Origin: Paenibacillus sp. V4I7
GTDB lineage: Bacteria > Bacillota > Bacilli > Paenibacillales > NBRC-103111
DNA length: 64,000 nt
Reading direction: 5' to 3'
NCBI RefSeq assembly: GCF_030817275.1
Contig: NZ_JAUSZD010000002.1
Location: 5,952,001-6,016,000 of the forward strand
The notes under the pieces are model-generated. The model was not told the DNA's origin. It ran no database searches and saw nothing but the letters and a program-made list of their open reading frames with translations. The translations under genes and the position numbers were made by a program. This document shows, in pieces, positions 7,790 to 17,228 of this stretch. Position 1 is the stretch's first letter, and every line of letters starts with the position of its first letter.

Positions 7790-8793
7790 TTACGGAACAT
7801 CAACGGTTCGTCCCATTCGTATATAAACTGCTTGCTGGACTAGTCGTCTTTGTGGGTATGTTTATTGTTTCCATGGCATTTGGGGCCGCAGATGTTACCG
7901 TCAAAGATGTCTGGCTGGCCCTTACTTCTCATGCTGCTGGGGATAAAATTTCAATCATCCGTGAAATCCGTCTACCGCGTGAAATTGCAGGGATATTTGT
8001 TGGTGCTGCGCTGGCCGTTTCCGGTGCCATCATGCAAGGAATGACCAGAAACCCGCTTGCTGATCCCGGTTTACTTGGCTTGACCGCTGGAGCAAACGCG
8101 GCACTGGCGTTTACGATTGCTTTTATCCCATCAGCCAATTACTTCGGGATTACGATTGCTTGTTTTATTGGAGCAGCCGTAGGTGCATGCATCGTCTTCG
8201 GTATTGGCGCAGTGAAAAAGGGCGGCTTCTCCCCTCTGCGAATTGTATTAGCCGGAGCTGCTGTATCTGCGTTCCTATACGCGATCTCGGAAGGTATCGG
8301 TATTTATTTTAAAATTTCAAAAGATGTATCCATGTGGACAGCAGGAGGGTTGATCGGCACTTCATGGGGCCAACTCCAAATCATTGCACCATTTATTACG
8401 ATCGGTACACTGATTTCCTTGTTCCTCTCCAGGCAGCTTACCATTCTAAGTTTAAGTGAAGAAGTCGCTGTTGGATTAGGACAGAAGACGACACAAATCA
8501 AAACCATGCTTTTTATCATCATCATCTTACTCGCGGGTGCCTCTGTTGCGCTTGTTGGGAATATGGCGTTCATTGGTTTGATGATTCCTCATATTGTTCG
8601 CGCTATTGTTGGAACCGATTATCGTTTTATTGTGCCAATGTCGGCAATTATAGGAGCCGTATTTATGCTTTTTGCGGATACCCTTGGACGTACGATCAAT
8701 TCTCCCTATGAAACACCAGTCGCGGCTATTGTGGCGATGATGGGTTTACCCTTCTTCTTGTTCATCATACGTAAAGGAGGAAAGGCGTTCTAA
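7786..8793 (+). CDS. FecCD-family iron-siderophore permease
   Basis: 335-residue membrane protein with about nine or ten hydrophobic segments. It carries the family hallmarks RLPREIAGIFVGAALAVSGA, MTRNPLADPGLLGLTAGAN and, near the C-terminus, FIGLMIPHIVRAIVG, which is the coupling region with the ATPase. The start overlaps the stop of the binding-protein gene (ATGA), and its own stop overlaps the next start (TAATG). With the following paralogue it forms the heterodimeric channel. Confidence 0.94.
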   Translation: MITEHQRFVPFVYKLLAGLVVFVGMFIVSMAFGAADVTVKDVWLALTSHAAGDKISIIREIRLPREIAGIFVGAALAVSGAIMQGMTRNPLADPGLLGLTAGANAALAFTIAFIPSANYFGITIACFIGAAVGACIVFGIGAVKKGGFSPLRIVLAGAAVSAFLYAISEGIGIYFKISKDVSMWTAGGLIGTSWGQLQIIAPFITIGTLISLFLSRQLTILSLSEEVAVGLGQKTTQIKTMLFIIIILLAGASVALVGNMAFIGLMIPHIVRAIVGTDYRFIVPMSAIIGAVFMLFADTLGRTINSPYETPVAAIVAMMGLPFFLFIIRKGGKAF

Positions 8794-9803
8794 TGATTCA
8801 TCCTCCCGCTTTAATAAAAAAACAACGGTTGCTATTATATGGTTCACTTGCACTTATTACAATGACGATCGTTCTCGGGATGGGAATGGGATACTCCTCT
8901 ATATCCTATGATAGGCTGATTCCCACCCTTCTCGGTCAAGGCACATTCAAAGAAGAGTTTGTTATATTTTCGATTCGATTACCACGGATGGTCATTACAT
9001 TGCTAGCAGGCATGGCACTCGCCTTATCGGGTGCTATTTTACAAGGAATCACTCGAAATGATCTAGCTGATCCGGGCATTATTGGCATTAACTCTGGGGC
9101 TGGTATTGCTATTGCCGTATTCTTTTTATTTTTTCCTATCAAGGCGGGTTCGTTTATTTATCTGCTCCCCCTTGTCGCTTTCATTGGTGCTTTACTTACG
9201 GCATGCTTCATCTATCTGCTTTCGTATAATAAAAAGGTAGGTCTTCAACCCGTCAGGTTAATGCTAATTGGAGTCGGTTTTTCAATGGCGCTATCTGGGG
9301 TCATGATTGTCATTATTTCCTCTGCTGAACGGGCTAAAGTCGATTTTATCGCAAAATGGTTAGCCGGAAGTATTTGGGGTTCTGACTGGCCCTTTATTTG
9401 GGCAATCCTTCCCTGGTTAGCCATTCTCATTCCATTTACGCTATACAAAGCAAATCGTTTGAATCTCTTGGGACTTGGCGAACCTGTGGCCATCGGCGTA
9501 GGCGTATCTGTTGAAAAGGAACGTATTATCTTACTTTTAACAGCGGTTGCCCTGACCGCTTCGGCCGTTTCGGTCACTGGAGGAATTGCCTTCATTGGAC
9601 TCATGGCTCCTCACATGGCCAAAGCTTTGGTAGGACCTAGAAATCAATTATTTATTCCAGTCGCCATTCTGATTGGTGGTTGGCTGTTATTAATAGCCGA
9701 CACCGTTGGACGTAATGTGATTGAACCTGATGGTATTCCCGCCGGCATTATGGTTGCTTTAATTGGGGCGCCGTATTTTATGTATTTATTATTGAAAAAA
9801 TAA
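8793..9803 (+). CDS. FecCD-family iron-siderophore permease (second subunit)
   Basis: 336-residue paralogue of the preceding permease, with RLPRMVITLLAGMALALSGA, ITRNDLADPGIIGINSGAG and FIGLMAPHMAKALVG. It is the last gene of the Fur-controlled operon, followed by a strong terminator. The pair should form the transmembrane pore for ferric-siderophore uptake. Confidence 0.94.
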   Translation: MIHPPALIKKQRLLLYGSLALITMTIVLGMGMGYSSISYDRLIPTLLGQGTFKEEFVIFSIRLPRMVITLLAGMALALSGAILQGITRNDLADPGIIGINSGAGIAIAVFFLFFPIKAGSFIYLLPLVAFIGALLTACFIYLLSYNKKVGLQPVRLMLIGVGFSMALSGVMIVIISSAERAKVDFIAKWLAGSIWGSDWPFIWAILPWLAILIPFTLYKANRLNLLGLGEPVAIGVGVSVEKERIILLLTAVALTASAVSVTGGIAFIGLMAPHMAKALVGPRNQLFIPVAILIGGWLLLIADTVGRNVIEPDGIPAGIMVALIGAPYFMYLLLKK

Positions 9804-9810
9804 GCATATA

Positions 9811-9863
9811 TATAACAAAAAAACTGAGCTCCATTGCATCATGGGTTCAGTTTTTTTGTTATA
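9811..9863. terminator. Bidirectional terminator
   Basis: ATAACAAAAAAACTGA pairs with TCAGTTTTTTTGTTAT around a short inner loop. It lies between the plus-strand iron operon and the minus-strand beta-helix gene and is flanked by A/T runs on both sides. Confidence 0.85.
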
Positions 9864-9905
9864 CATTTATGGGCCTATGGCCCGCTTTCAACTTCTCATA
9901 ATCGA

Positions 9906-12881
9906 TTATTCACTCGGAGTTGATAGAGTGAACCGTACATTGTATCTAACCGATTGAAGCGGATTCTTCTTATCTCTAACGATCAAAATCGTTTTCCCGA
10001 ATAGGGTTGAGGCTTGGATGACTTCTACATCATCCCGGTTATCATGAGGTCTGATCGATGGAATGTCCGTTGTACCAAGCGGCAACTCCACCGTGTAATC
10101 AAATATGTTCGGTGAAAATACATTCAAATGCTTGTTGTTTATCTGAATACCCTTTAATAAAGGGAGACCTTGGGGTAATTGCGGGATATCAAGTGTTCCT
10201 CCGCCTACCGGAGCTTGCAGAATATTTAGTATCCCCCGCTCGCTAAGCCGATCCCGCAACTGCTGCAAATATAAGCTGCTTGGGTTTACACGGCTTCCAG
10301 CATGATCCCAATAGGCATCACTGCGCGGCCTTTTATCATCCGAATTAGGCAAGTAGCCCTTCACTTTCGTTCCAACATGACCGATTGCATAGTTTTGCGC
10401 AGTTGGAGGCTGCTGGGAAACCAAGTCACCTTCCGTATTCCAAGTGACATAATTGGCCCCAGACCAGCCGTGTCCGCTGCCTAGCAATCCACGGTCTTGA
10501 ATAGCGATATCTGCCTTCACGTTGTCAAATAATCCGCCGACCGACCAGCGGTGATGCGGCTCACTTGTTGCGAATTCATTGACGGATTGGCTGTCTAGGA
10601 AAACGTTAGGCCCCATAACACGACTATCCACTACAAATGCGTGTCTCGCTGTCTCCGCATAATTACGCTGCATCAACGTCAGCTCTCCGCTCATTTTATA
10701 TGGGTACCTGTTGCCACCTGTAATCACGCTTACCATGTCTAAGGATTGGTTATCTTGAACGGTAACCCATTTCGCATTGCGACTGACGTGAACCAAGGCA
10801 TGATTCAGATGGAGACCCGTTACTTCCCTCACCCATGCATTTTTCACATTGCTCAATACAACAAAACTAACCGCATGATTTTCATCAGAGAAATATATTT
10901 TCCCCCCATTGGTTGCGGTCACATTAGGATTAAACTCCGAATCAACACGAAGGTTCTCGACTCCGACTTGGTCAAGACGATCTGGATCCTCATATTTAAT
11001 GATTTCTCCACCGCCCCATTGGCGTTCAATGGCATTAGCAATAGGTGCATCAATCGTGACGAGGTTGTTGTTAACTGCCGTGATGACGCGATCGAAATCC
11101 AAATCGAATGGTGCCCATTGTGTAGTTCCGTCTCGTTCAAAAATGGTATCCATCTTAATTTCATGGATCCATCTTGCATTCCCGTATCGGCGTACCTTGA
11201 CCTTGTCGCCAACTTGGAATCCGCTTGGATTATCTACATGGAACGTGCTGGACCCGGCTGGCACATATAAATCAGAAACTTTGGTTGCCGTATCGGTTAG
11301 CAGATTCACTGCTTGGCCTTGTATTTCTAGAATATTTCGTTTAGCTGTACCTGTGGCAAACAAAATGGAACCGTCTTCCCCTTGACCTTCGCCGCGAAGC
11401 ACAACACCGCTGGATCGAATATATAAGGTTCCGCTAATCTCATACGTACCTTTCTTCAATAAGACCGCTCCACGGAAGCCGTCTGCGGATTGAGGCATCA
11501 ACGAAACCTCATCAATTGCTGCCTGAATACGCGCCATATCATCCCCATCTCCTGGTTCTACAGCAATCCTTGCCTGTACATCCGGAAGTTTAACACCGCC
11601 GCCCATATAGCCGGCATTTGAGAAATCGATGATGCGGTTTCCGCGGTAATCTGGGGCATAAACCATTTTTCCATCTGGACCGAGATAGGCAATGTTGCTT
11701 TCATCTGGGCCAATATCTGCCTGATTCTGAGCGGTAAACGTGAAGGTATCATAGATCGGATTTTTCCCTGGTACTTGGTATTGAAGACGAAGTTCATATG
11801 ATCCTATCCCCTGTACGGTTCCTGGGATCGTAATCACCTGTTCCACTCCTGCATTCATTGTGCTAGATGGAAGCGTTGTAATGAAATTCCCGGTAGATAC
11901 GGAAACTAGAGAAGCCGTTATGGAACCCTCCACATAGGGACGAAGGCGTACGGAAGGATACACATCCCCGATCTGGAGCAGCGCTGGCTGACCTATTTGG
12001 CTTGTCATCGTAGGATGATCGATCTGGGCGTTAACCAACAGTGTGCTTGGGTCATAAACATCCACCCAAACACTGGATTCTTTCGTTACTTTTTCTAATG
12101 TTGCCCGTGCGGTAACTTTGGCAACTCCTTCTTGGAGAGTGGTTACATTTCCGTAAACATTCACAGTCACTGCACCCGTATTCGTGCTCTCCCAAGCCAC
12201 TGCGCCACTAGACAAGTTGGCCGGTGTGCCGTCACTCATTTTGCCAGCAAGGATGAGTTGAAATGGAGATCCTTTGGTCATACTCACAGTGTCGTACTCG
12301 CCCAGCGTCCGCCCTTGAGCATCCGTGATATCCACGCTGTCCAAAAATGCCGGGACTGGAGCTGAGCTATACAGCTCAAACTCTTTCAACTGGAAATTAG
12401 TTCCGGGATTTGCAATTGAAATAAGCAATTTCACATAGCGGCCGCTTACATCTGGAAAATTGGCCGTTTCTACTTTGCCTGTAACGGAGCCTACCGTTTT
12501 AACAATCGCATCTTGCCAATCACTCTGGTTGGAAGAAGTCTGAATCGTGTAACCGCCAATACCGCTAGCTGCTGCAAAGTTAAGAACGGCTTCATTGATG
12601 GAATAAACACCACCCAGATCCACCTGAATCCATACCTGTCCGTCATTTCTGTCAGAGCTTAGAGGCTGCCAATAGGTGGTTGCTGAGCCGTCAACGGCTG
12701 ATACAGCTTTCCCGCATGTCGAACACTCGGAACTCTTGGATATCGCTTTATTTAAAGCTAAATTCTCTTTTGGCACATCAGCTGACGTATGAACTGGTAC
12801 GCTTAGTATGGCGGGCATTAGCAGGGATAAGAAAAGTACAATGGCTAACCAACGGCTGACAGTTCTTTTCACTAGAAACAT
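9906..12881 (-). CDS. Secreted multidomain beta-helix protein (F5/8C + Ig-like + pectate-lyase-like core), candidate polysaccharide-active enzyme
   Basis: 991 residues. A signal peptide (1-34) is followed by an F5/8 type C (discoidin) carbohydrate-binding module (about 38-172: NLALNKAISKSSEC to FQLKEFELYSS), a Big2-like domain (about 180-275), an Ig-like pre-helix region (about 280-390), a right-handed beta-helix core of pectate_lyase_3 type (about 425-880) and a cadherin-like sandwich (about 905-990). The core is shared with the next gene. Its strongest conserved blocks are GVVLRGEGQGEDG, ETARHAFVVD (743-752), SEPHHRWSVGGL (773-784), GSGHGW (801-806) and NYVTWNTEGDL. These are rich in His, Arg, Glu and Trp, as expected for a catalytic cleft. 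I know no assigned activity for this family. Its place behind a PL6 lyase and an importer suggests action on a uronic-acid polymer. Confidence 0.8.
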   Translation of the reverse strand: MFLVKRTVSRWLAIVLFLSLLMPAILSVPVHTSADVPKENLALNKAISKSSECSTCGKAVSAVDGSATTYWQPLSSDRNDGQVWIQVDLGGVYSINEAVLNFAAASGIGGYTIQTSSNQSDWQDAIVKTVGSVTGKVETANFPDVSGRYVKLLISIANPGTNFQLKEFELYSSAPVPAFLDSVDITDAQGRTLGEYDTVSMTKGSPFQLILAGKMSDGTPANLSSGAVAWESTNTGAVTVNVYGNVTTLQEGVAKVTARATLEKVTKESSVWVDVYDPSTLLVNAQIDHPTMTSQIGQPALLQIGDVYPSVRLRPYVEGSITASLVSVSTGNFITTLPSSTMNAGVEQVITIPGTVQGIGSYELRLQYQVPGKNPIYDTFTFTAQNQADIGPDESNIAYLGPDGKMVYAPDYRGNRIIDFSNAGYMGGGVKLPDVQARIAVEPGDGDDMARIQAAIDEVSLMPQSADGFRGAVLLKKGTYEISGTLYIRSSGVVLRGEGQGEDGSILFATGTAKRNILEIQGQAVNLLTDTATKVSDLYVPAGSSTFHVDNPSGFQVGDKVKVRRYGNARWIHEIKMDTIFERDGTTQWAPFDLDFDRVITAVNNNLVTIDAPIANAIERQWGGGEIIKYEDPDRLDQVGVENLRVDSEFNPNVTATNGGKIYFSDENHAVSFVVLSNVKNAWVREVTGLHLNHALVHVSRNAKWVTVQDNQSLDMVSVITGGNRYPYKMSGELTLMQRNYAETARHAFVVDSRVMGPNVFLDSQSVNEFATSEPHHRWSVGGLFDNVKADIAIQDRGLLGSGHGWSGANYVTWNTEGDLVSQQPPTAQNYAIGHVGTKVKGYLPNSDDKRPRSDAYWDHAGSRVNPSSLYLQQLRDRLSERGILNILQAPVGGGTLDIPQLPQGLPLLKGIQINNKHLNVFSPNIFDYTVELPLGTTDIPSIRPHDNRDDVEVIQASTLFGKTILIVRDKKNPLQSVRYNVRFTLSTPSE

Positions 12882-12901
12882 TAGATCTCCACCTTTTCGT
12901 T

Positions 12902-14734
12902 TTAAGTGTTAAGTCGGTCGTTCAACTGCTGCATATACAAGCTGCGCGGTAAAACATGCTTGCCTAGTACATTCAAATACCCATCGCTTCTCGGGCGGGG
13001 ATCGTGGTCATTTGGTGCGCGCCCTTTCTTCATCTCGCCAACGTGACCAATCGCATAATTCTGCGCTGTCGGCGGCTGCTGCAGCGTCAAATCTCCCTCG
13101 GTGTTCCAGGTGACATAATTCGCACCCGCCCAACCGTGCCCGCTGCCTAGCCAAATGCGGTCTTGAATAGCGATTGGCGCCTTCACATTGTCGTACAAAC
13201 CGCCTACTGACCACCGATGATGCGGTTCACTTGTGTTATAGTCGGTGGTGGACTTACAGTCGAGAAATACGTTCGGTCCCGTCACCCACTTGTCGACAAC
13301 GAACGCATGCCTCGCCGTTTCCGTGTAAGCCCGCTGGACTAGAATCAATTGTCCGCAAACATGAAAACTGTAGCGGCGACCGCCGGTTACGATGCTGACC
13401 ATATCCAAAACCGTACAATCTTGAATCGTCACCCACTTACTCCCGTAGTCGGCAAGAACAAGGCTATGATCAAGATGGTACCCTGTAATGTCACGTATCC
13501 AGGCATGCTTCACATGATTCAGGACGGCAAAGTTAGTTGTGTGGTTTTCGTCAGCATAATACGGATCAAGAGCGCCCTTCCGATCATCAATTTGTGTATC
13601 CGCCACAGAAGGATCGAATTCGACGTCAACCCGCATATTCTCTACACCAACATGCTCGATTCGATGTGGATCCTCATATTTGAGCACCTGCGCTCCGCCC
13701 CAACGCAGTTCAACTGAATTAGTTAACGGCGCGTCTACGGTTATCTTGTTGCCTTCCATTTGGAGAATGATACGGTCAAAATCAAGTTTAAATGGGCTCC
13801 ACATCTTGGTTCCACCTGTTATCGGTCGCTGGACTATCGTATCCATCCCGATTTCACGAATCCAAGCATCGTTCCCATAACGACGTATGATTATCGAATC
13901 CCCTATTCGGAGATGACGAACATCCTCCACATGGAAAGAGTGGGATCCTGATGGAACATATAGATCAGATACAGTCGCACTTGTGTCTTCCAAAAGCTCG
14001 ATTCCTCTAGCGCCGCCAATTTCTAACATATTTTTCTTCGTTGCACCTTTCGCATACAAGAGTGTGCCGTCTTCCCCTTGTCCTTCTCCACGAAGGACAA
14101 CCCCGCTAGCTGCTATTTTCAGCGTTCCGGCCAAGTGGTACGTTCCCCGTCTCAACAAGACAGCACCTCGTAATCCTTCTGGCGTAGGCGGCAGCAGGGA
14201 CACAGCATCAATGGCTTCCTGAATGCGTGCTGTAGCATCCCCTTCTCCAGGCTCGAGGGTCATTTGGGTTTGCACATCTGGAAGCTGTACACCGCCGCCC
14301 ATGTAACCTGCATAGGAAAAATCTGCCATCCGATTTCCTTTGTAGTCCGGTATGTAAATAAGCTTACCGCCTGTCCCTATATAAGCAATGTCAGATTGGT
14401 CGTTTCTATTTACCGACGGGTCCTCTACATAAAAGTGGAAGGCATCGTGCAGATCCGGATAACCAGGACGCGAGAATGTTAGTCGCAAGATGTGCATCCC
14501 AAACCGCCCAACCGTACCCGGGATCGCGATATCCTTCTCTTCCCCGGTTTGAAGGGTTTGGGATGGAAGAGGAATAGCATCTCCTTTCTCTAACTCTACT
14601 AATGCGCTAATCGTCATCGCTGCGTACGTATGAACGCGTACAATCGGAAATAAGTCTCCTAGCTGAAGTAGCGCCGGTTGGCCGATCTCCATGACGAGGG
14701 TTGGATGTTCCAACCATGTTTTAACGACTTCCAT
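12902..14734 (-). CDS. Beta-helix paralogue without signal peptide, candidate intracellular polysaccharide-active enzyme
   Basis: 611 residues, colinear with residues about 280-885 of the 991-residue protein downstream. It starts at the same IGQPALLQ(I/L)GD pre-helix domain and ends after SLYMQQLNDRL. The signal peptide, F5/8C, Big2 and C-terminal sandwich are absent, so it is probably cytosolic. All core blocks persist: AGYMGGGVQLPDVQ, ETARHAFVVDKWV, SEPHHRWSVGGLYDN, GSGHGWAGANYVTWNTEGDL. The site AAGGGGAGG precedes two consecutive ATGs; the second (14734) has the better 5-nt spacing, and starts three or 21 nt further upstream are possible. The gap to the downstream secreted copy is 20 nt, so the two are probably co-transcribed. 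Confidence 0.78.
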   Translation of the reverse strand: MEVVKTWLEHPTLVMEIGQPALLQLGDLFPIVRVHTYAAMTISALVELEKGDAIPLPSQTLQTGEEKDIAIPGTVGRFGMHILRLTFSRPGYPDLHDAFHFYVEDPSVNRNDQSDIAYIGTGGKLIYIPDYKGNRMADFSYAGYMGGGVQLPDVQTQMTLEPGEGDATARIQEAIDAVSLLPPTPEGLRGAVLLRRGTYHLAGTLKIAASGVVLRGEGQGEDGTLLYAKGATKKNMLEIGGARGIELLEDTSATVSDLYVPSGSHSFHVEDVRHLRIGDSIIIRRYGNDAWIREIGMDTIVQRPITGGTKMWSPFKLDFDRIILQMEGNKITVDAPLTNSVELRWGGAQVLKYEDPHRIEHVGVENMRVDVEFDPSVADTQIDDRKGALDPYYADENHTTNFAVLNHVKHAWIRDITGYHLDHSLVLADYGSKWVTIQDCTVLDMVSIVTGGRRYSFHVCGQLILVQRAYTETARHAFVVDKWVTGPNVFLDCKSTTDYNTSEPHHRWSVGGLYDNVKAPIAIQDRIWLGSGHGWAGANYVTWNTEGDLTLQQPPTAQNYAIGHVGEMKKGRAPNDHDPRPRSDGYLNVLGKHVLPRSLYMQQLNDRLNT

Positions 14735-14813
14735 CATTTCCTCCCCTTGATTCAAGTTCGTGTTCTCTACGACTTATCCATCATTTCAAGCTCATTGGAA
14801 CTTATATGTATAT

Positions 14814-14854
14814 AACCAAAAACAGTCCAAAAATTAGACTGCTCTTGGTTTTTC
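14814..14854 (-). terminator. Terminator after the PL6 gene
   Basis: On the minus strand CAGTC and GACTG arms around an AT loop, extended by AACCAA/TTGGTT pairing, are followed by a T-run. The hairpin may reduce read-through from the importer/PL6 operon into the two beta-helix genes. Confidence 0.6.
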
Positions 14855-14913
14855 AAGATTAATTTCGTTGACGACCCATTGGCTAATGGACTATCCTTTT
14901 CGAAACTAGACGT

Positions 14914-17208
14914 TTACTGCTTCATGTGAGCAATCAACGCTTCTGTATATGCGGTTAATGAATTCTTAGCTGCGGAAGAAATATAGCTTTCCTTAGACGG
15001 ATCTTGTAAAACTTCTACGAATTTAACAAGGAACTTGACGTTTTGTTCGATGGATGATGCATCTTTGTGATAATGATGCAGAGCCTGCTTTAAGCTGTTG
15101 GTTAATTGCGCTTCAAGAGGTCCTCTAATATCGCCCGAGACGATATATGGTTGGAGCATTGAGAGCAGCGTCTCCAGTGTCGGAGTTACCAGAACTCGAT
15201 GAATGGATTCCCTCGTGTTACCAGCATTGTCTACTATCCTTACAATGATCTCTAGTTCGCCTAATTTCCCGGCTAAAGGAAGGACAGTCTGCGATTCATA
15301 AGTGGCCCCGGAAACAGTAAAGGTTGCTCTGTCTAATCCAGATATGTCGTCTTGCGCCTCAAGCTTCAGAGTGAGAGTTTCAGAGTCAGAGAAAGTGGCC
15401 TGATCGATCAGAGGCGACCCATTCGCCAGTATCCGATATTCGGGAGACGTTTTGTCGATGTTGATCTCAAGTAGTTTCTCCGGCTCTGCTGCTCCTTCCA
15501 GAACATAACGATACCGGATCCTATGTGTCCCTTCAGCGGAAAGATTAATCGTGTCTGTGTACACTGTCTGCCATACCGTATTGGAGTTAAGCTGGTACTC
15601 TAACCGACCAGCTCCTTCTTCCACATTGAGGGCACCTAGCTTAACCCTAACATCAGATGAAAACCAGCCTGTACCCCGCGTTATTCCTTCCACCTGTGCC
15701 TGAATGGCCGTCAATGCGTTCGGGCCGACTTCGGCTGGTGAAAGCGGCTGTCTATATGGAAGTCCTGAGTGGTATTCATCTGCTCCGACATCGATGTTTA
15801 CCCGGGGCTGTCCGTCGATATCATCAACAATCGGGTAGCTGCCTACAGCAGCATCAATAACAGGGCTCATAGCTGACAGCTTATATACCCCACCAACAAC
15901 CGTATGCAAAGGATCAGCTTCTTTAATTTCCGTGGAGTTTCTAGTCATGTTCGAAAGTACTCCTCCAAAGCCGAAATTGCCCTCAAACAAGGTATTCGTT
16001 GCCTTCATCTCGTTATATAACGGTCCCTCTGCTCCCACAACAATATTATTGGCTACAATACTGTCGACCGGCGTGTATGTATAGCTTTTGCTAACGACAA
16101 TGCCAGACGAACTGCCTACGATCGTATTGTTGAAAACCTGAGCACGGTACACTCGCCAATGCTTGGTCAATACGGAGGAATCAAATTGGCTGCCATCGGG
16201 ACCTGCGTCGTAATCGCCACCATCGATATGAATAGTACCCGGTATATTTTCAAAGTAGTTATTATAAATTTTGTGATCATTACCGTAGATTCGAAAGCCA
16301 CCTACACCGGCTTTATCGATCGTCTTGTAGAAGTAGTTTCCGTAATAGCTGTTTCCGTGGCCATGTCGCGCCGTTACTTGACCTTTATTGTTGATAAAGG
16401 TGTTGTAGCGCACGGTATTCTGCCCGCTTTTGACGGAGATAACCTCAGGATCGCTGTCTAAATTAACAAATAGATTATATTGAATCGTTGTGAAGCCGCT
16501 GGACATAGATGACCCAGACAAACCGACGCGAATCGTCTCTCCTCCATTTTGCGACTGAAATGCAGCATCATGGAAATAGTTATACTCAATAACATCATAT
16601 TGAGACATGACGTTGCCTTGGAAAGCGATCATTTGCCCCAGATCCACTCTCGGTCCGAACTCGTTATGGTCGATCCGATTATGATGACTTCTGGATCCTC
16701 CAAATTGTACCCATTTGATACCGCTTGGATTTCCGGAATCAGCTAGTGCGAAGGTATTCTTTGTAACCCGTATATGATTGGAATTGTTCATGTTTACAGC
16801 TGTCGCTGTTCCCGTGAACTTCATTCCTTGGATTACGACATAAGAAGAGTTGTTGATAGAGAATCCTGCGCGCCCAGTTAGAATAGCCTGACCTTGATTA
16901 GCGGCCTTAATCGTAATCGGATTGGTCTCGGTTCCATTCTTGTCAGTGATAGCGAAGGAACCGTTCTGACTATAGGTTCCATCGGCAAGGAGAATCGTAG
17001 TTCCGGCTGCCGCATTACTGATAGCGCTTGCAAGCTCTGCATTTGTAGTGACGGTTACAACATTTGCGGAGAGTGCTGCAGCACCTGTTAAACCCGCTTC
17101 CGCGATGATAGTCGGACTCTCTACTGCCGCATAACCTACGGTTGGAAGACATAAAGCGAATAAACAAAGAAATGGAATGATTCTGGTAACCAGTTTACGC
17201 TTTAACAT
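14914..17208 (-). CDS. Secreted polysaccharide lyase family 6 (alginate lyase / chondroitinase-B type) with FIMAH domain
   Basis: 764 residues with a signal peptide ending VGYA. The parallel beta-helix (about 50-460) has the PL6 signature: GETIRVGLSGSS, then DPEVISVKSGQNTVRYNTF, then ARHGHGNSYYGNYF. Lys260 of SVKS and Arg281 of ARHG are 21 residues apart, as are catalytic Lys250 and Arg271 of chondroitinase B; the Glu of DPEVIS fits the calcium-binding acid. It should beta-eliminate uronic-acid glycans. The C-terminal half holds an Ig-like region and a FIMAH-type tail (PYIVSGDIRGPLEAQLTN). The start at 17208 has GAAGGATGAG upstream; a GTG at 17232 would overlap the preceding gene. Alginate and dermatan/chondroitin-like substrates cannot be told apart. 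Confidence 0.92.
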   Translation of the reverse strand: MLKRKLVTRIIPFLCLFALCLPTVGYAAVESPTIIAEAGLTGAAALSANVVTVTTNAELASAISNAAAGTTILLADGTYSQNGSFAITDKNGTETNPITIKAANQGQAILTGRAGFSINNSSYVVIQGMKFTGTATAVNMNNSNHIRVTKNTFALADSGNPSGIKWVQFGGSRSHHNRIDHNEFGPRVDLGQMIAFQGNVMSQYDVIEYNYFHDAAFQSQNGGETIRVGLSGSSMSSGFTTIQYNLFVNLDSDPEVISVKSGQNTVRYNTFINNKGQVTARHGHGNSYYGNYFYKTIDKAGVGGFRIYGNDHKIYNNYFENIPGTIHIDGGDYDAGPDGSQFDSSVLTKHWRVYRAQVFNNTIVGSSSGIVVSKSYTYTPVDSIVANNIVVGAEGPLYNEMKATNTLFEGNFGFGGVLSNMTRNSTEIKEADPLHTVVGGVYKLSAMSPVIDAAVGSYPIVDDIDGQPRVNIDVGADEYHSGLPYRQPLSPAEVGPNALTAIQAQVEGITRGTGWFSSDVRVKLGALNVEEGAGRLEYQLNSNTVWQTVYTDTINLSAEGTHRIRYRYVLEGAAEPEKLLEINIDKTSPEYRILANGSPLIDQATFSDSETLTLKLEAQDDISGLDRATFTVSGATYESQTVLPLAGKLGELEIIVRIVDNAGNTRESIHRVLVTPTLETLLSMLQPYIVSGDIRGPLEAQLTNSLKQALHHYHKDASSIEQNVKFLVKFVEVLQDPSKESYISSAAKNSLTAYTEALIAHMKQ

Positions 17209-17228
17209 AAGCTCATCCTTCTTTCTAA

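Noticed and set aside
7929-9604. Minus-strand open frames opposite the FecCD permeases
   Set aside because: Mirror of hydrophobic codon usage; the permease frames carry clear family motifs.
10746-11385. Two overlapping plus-strand open frames within the 991-residue beta-helix gene
   Set aside because: Antisense shadows of a gene whose core is conserved in a paralogue.
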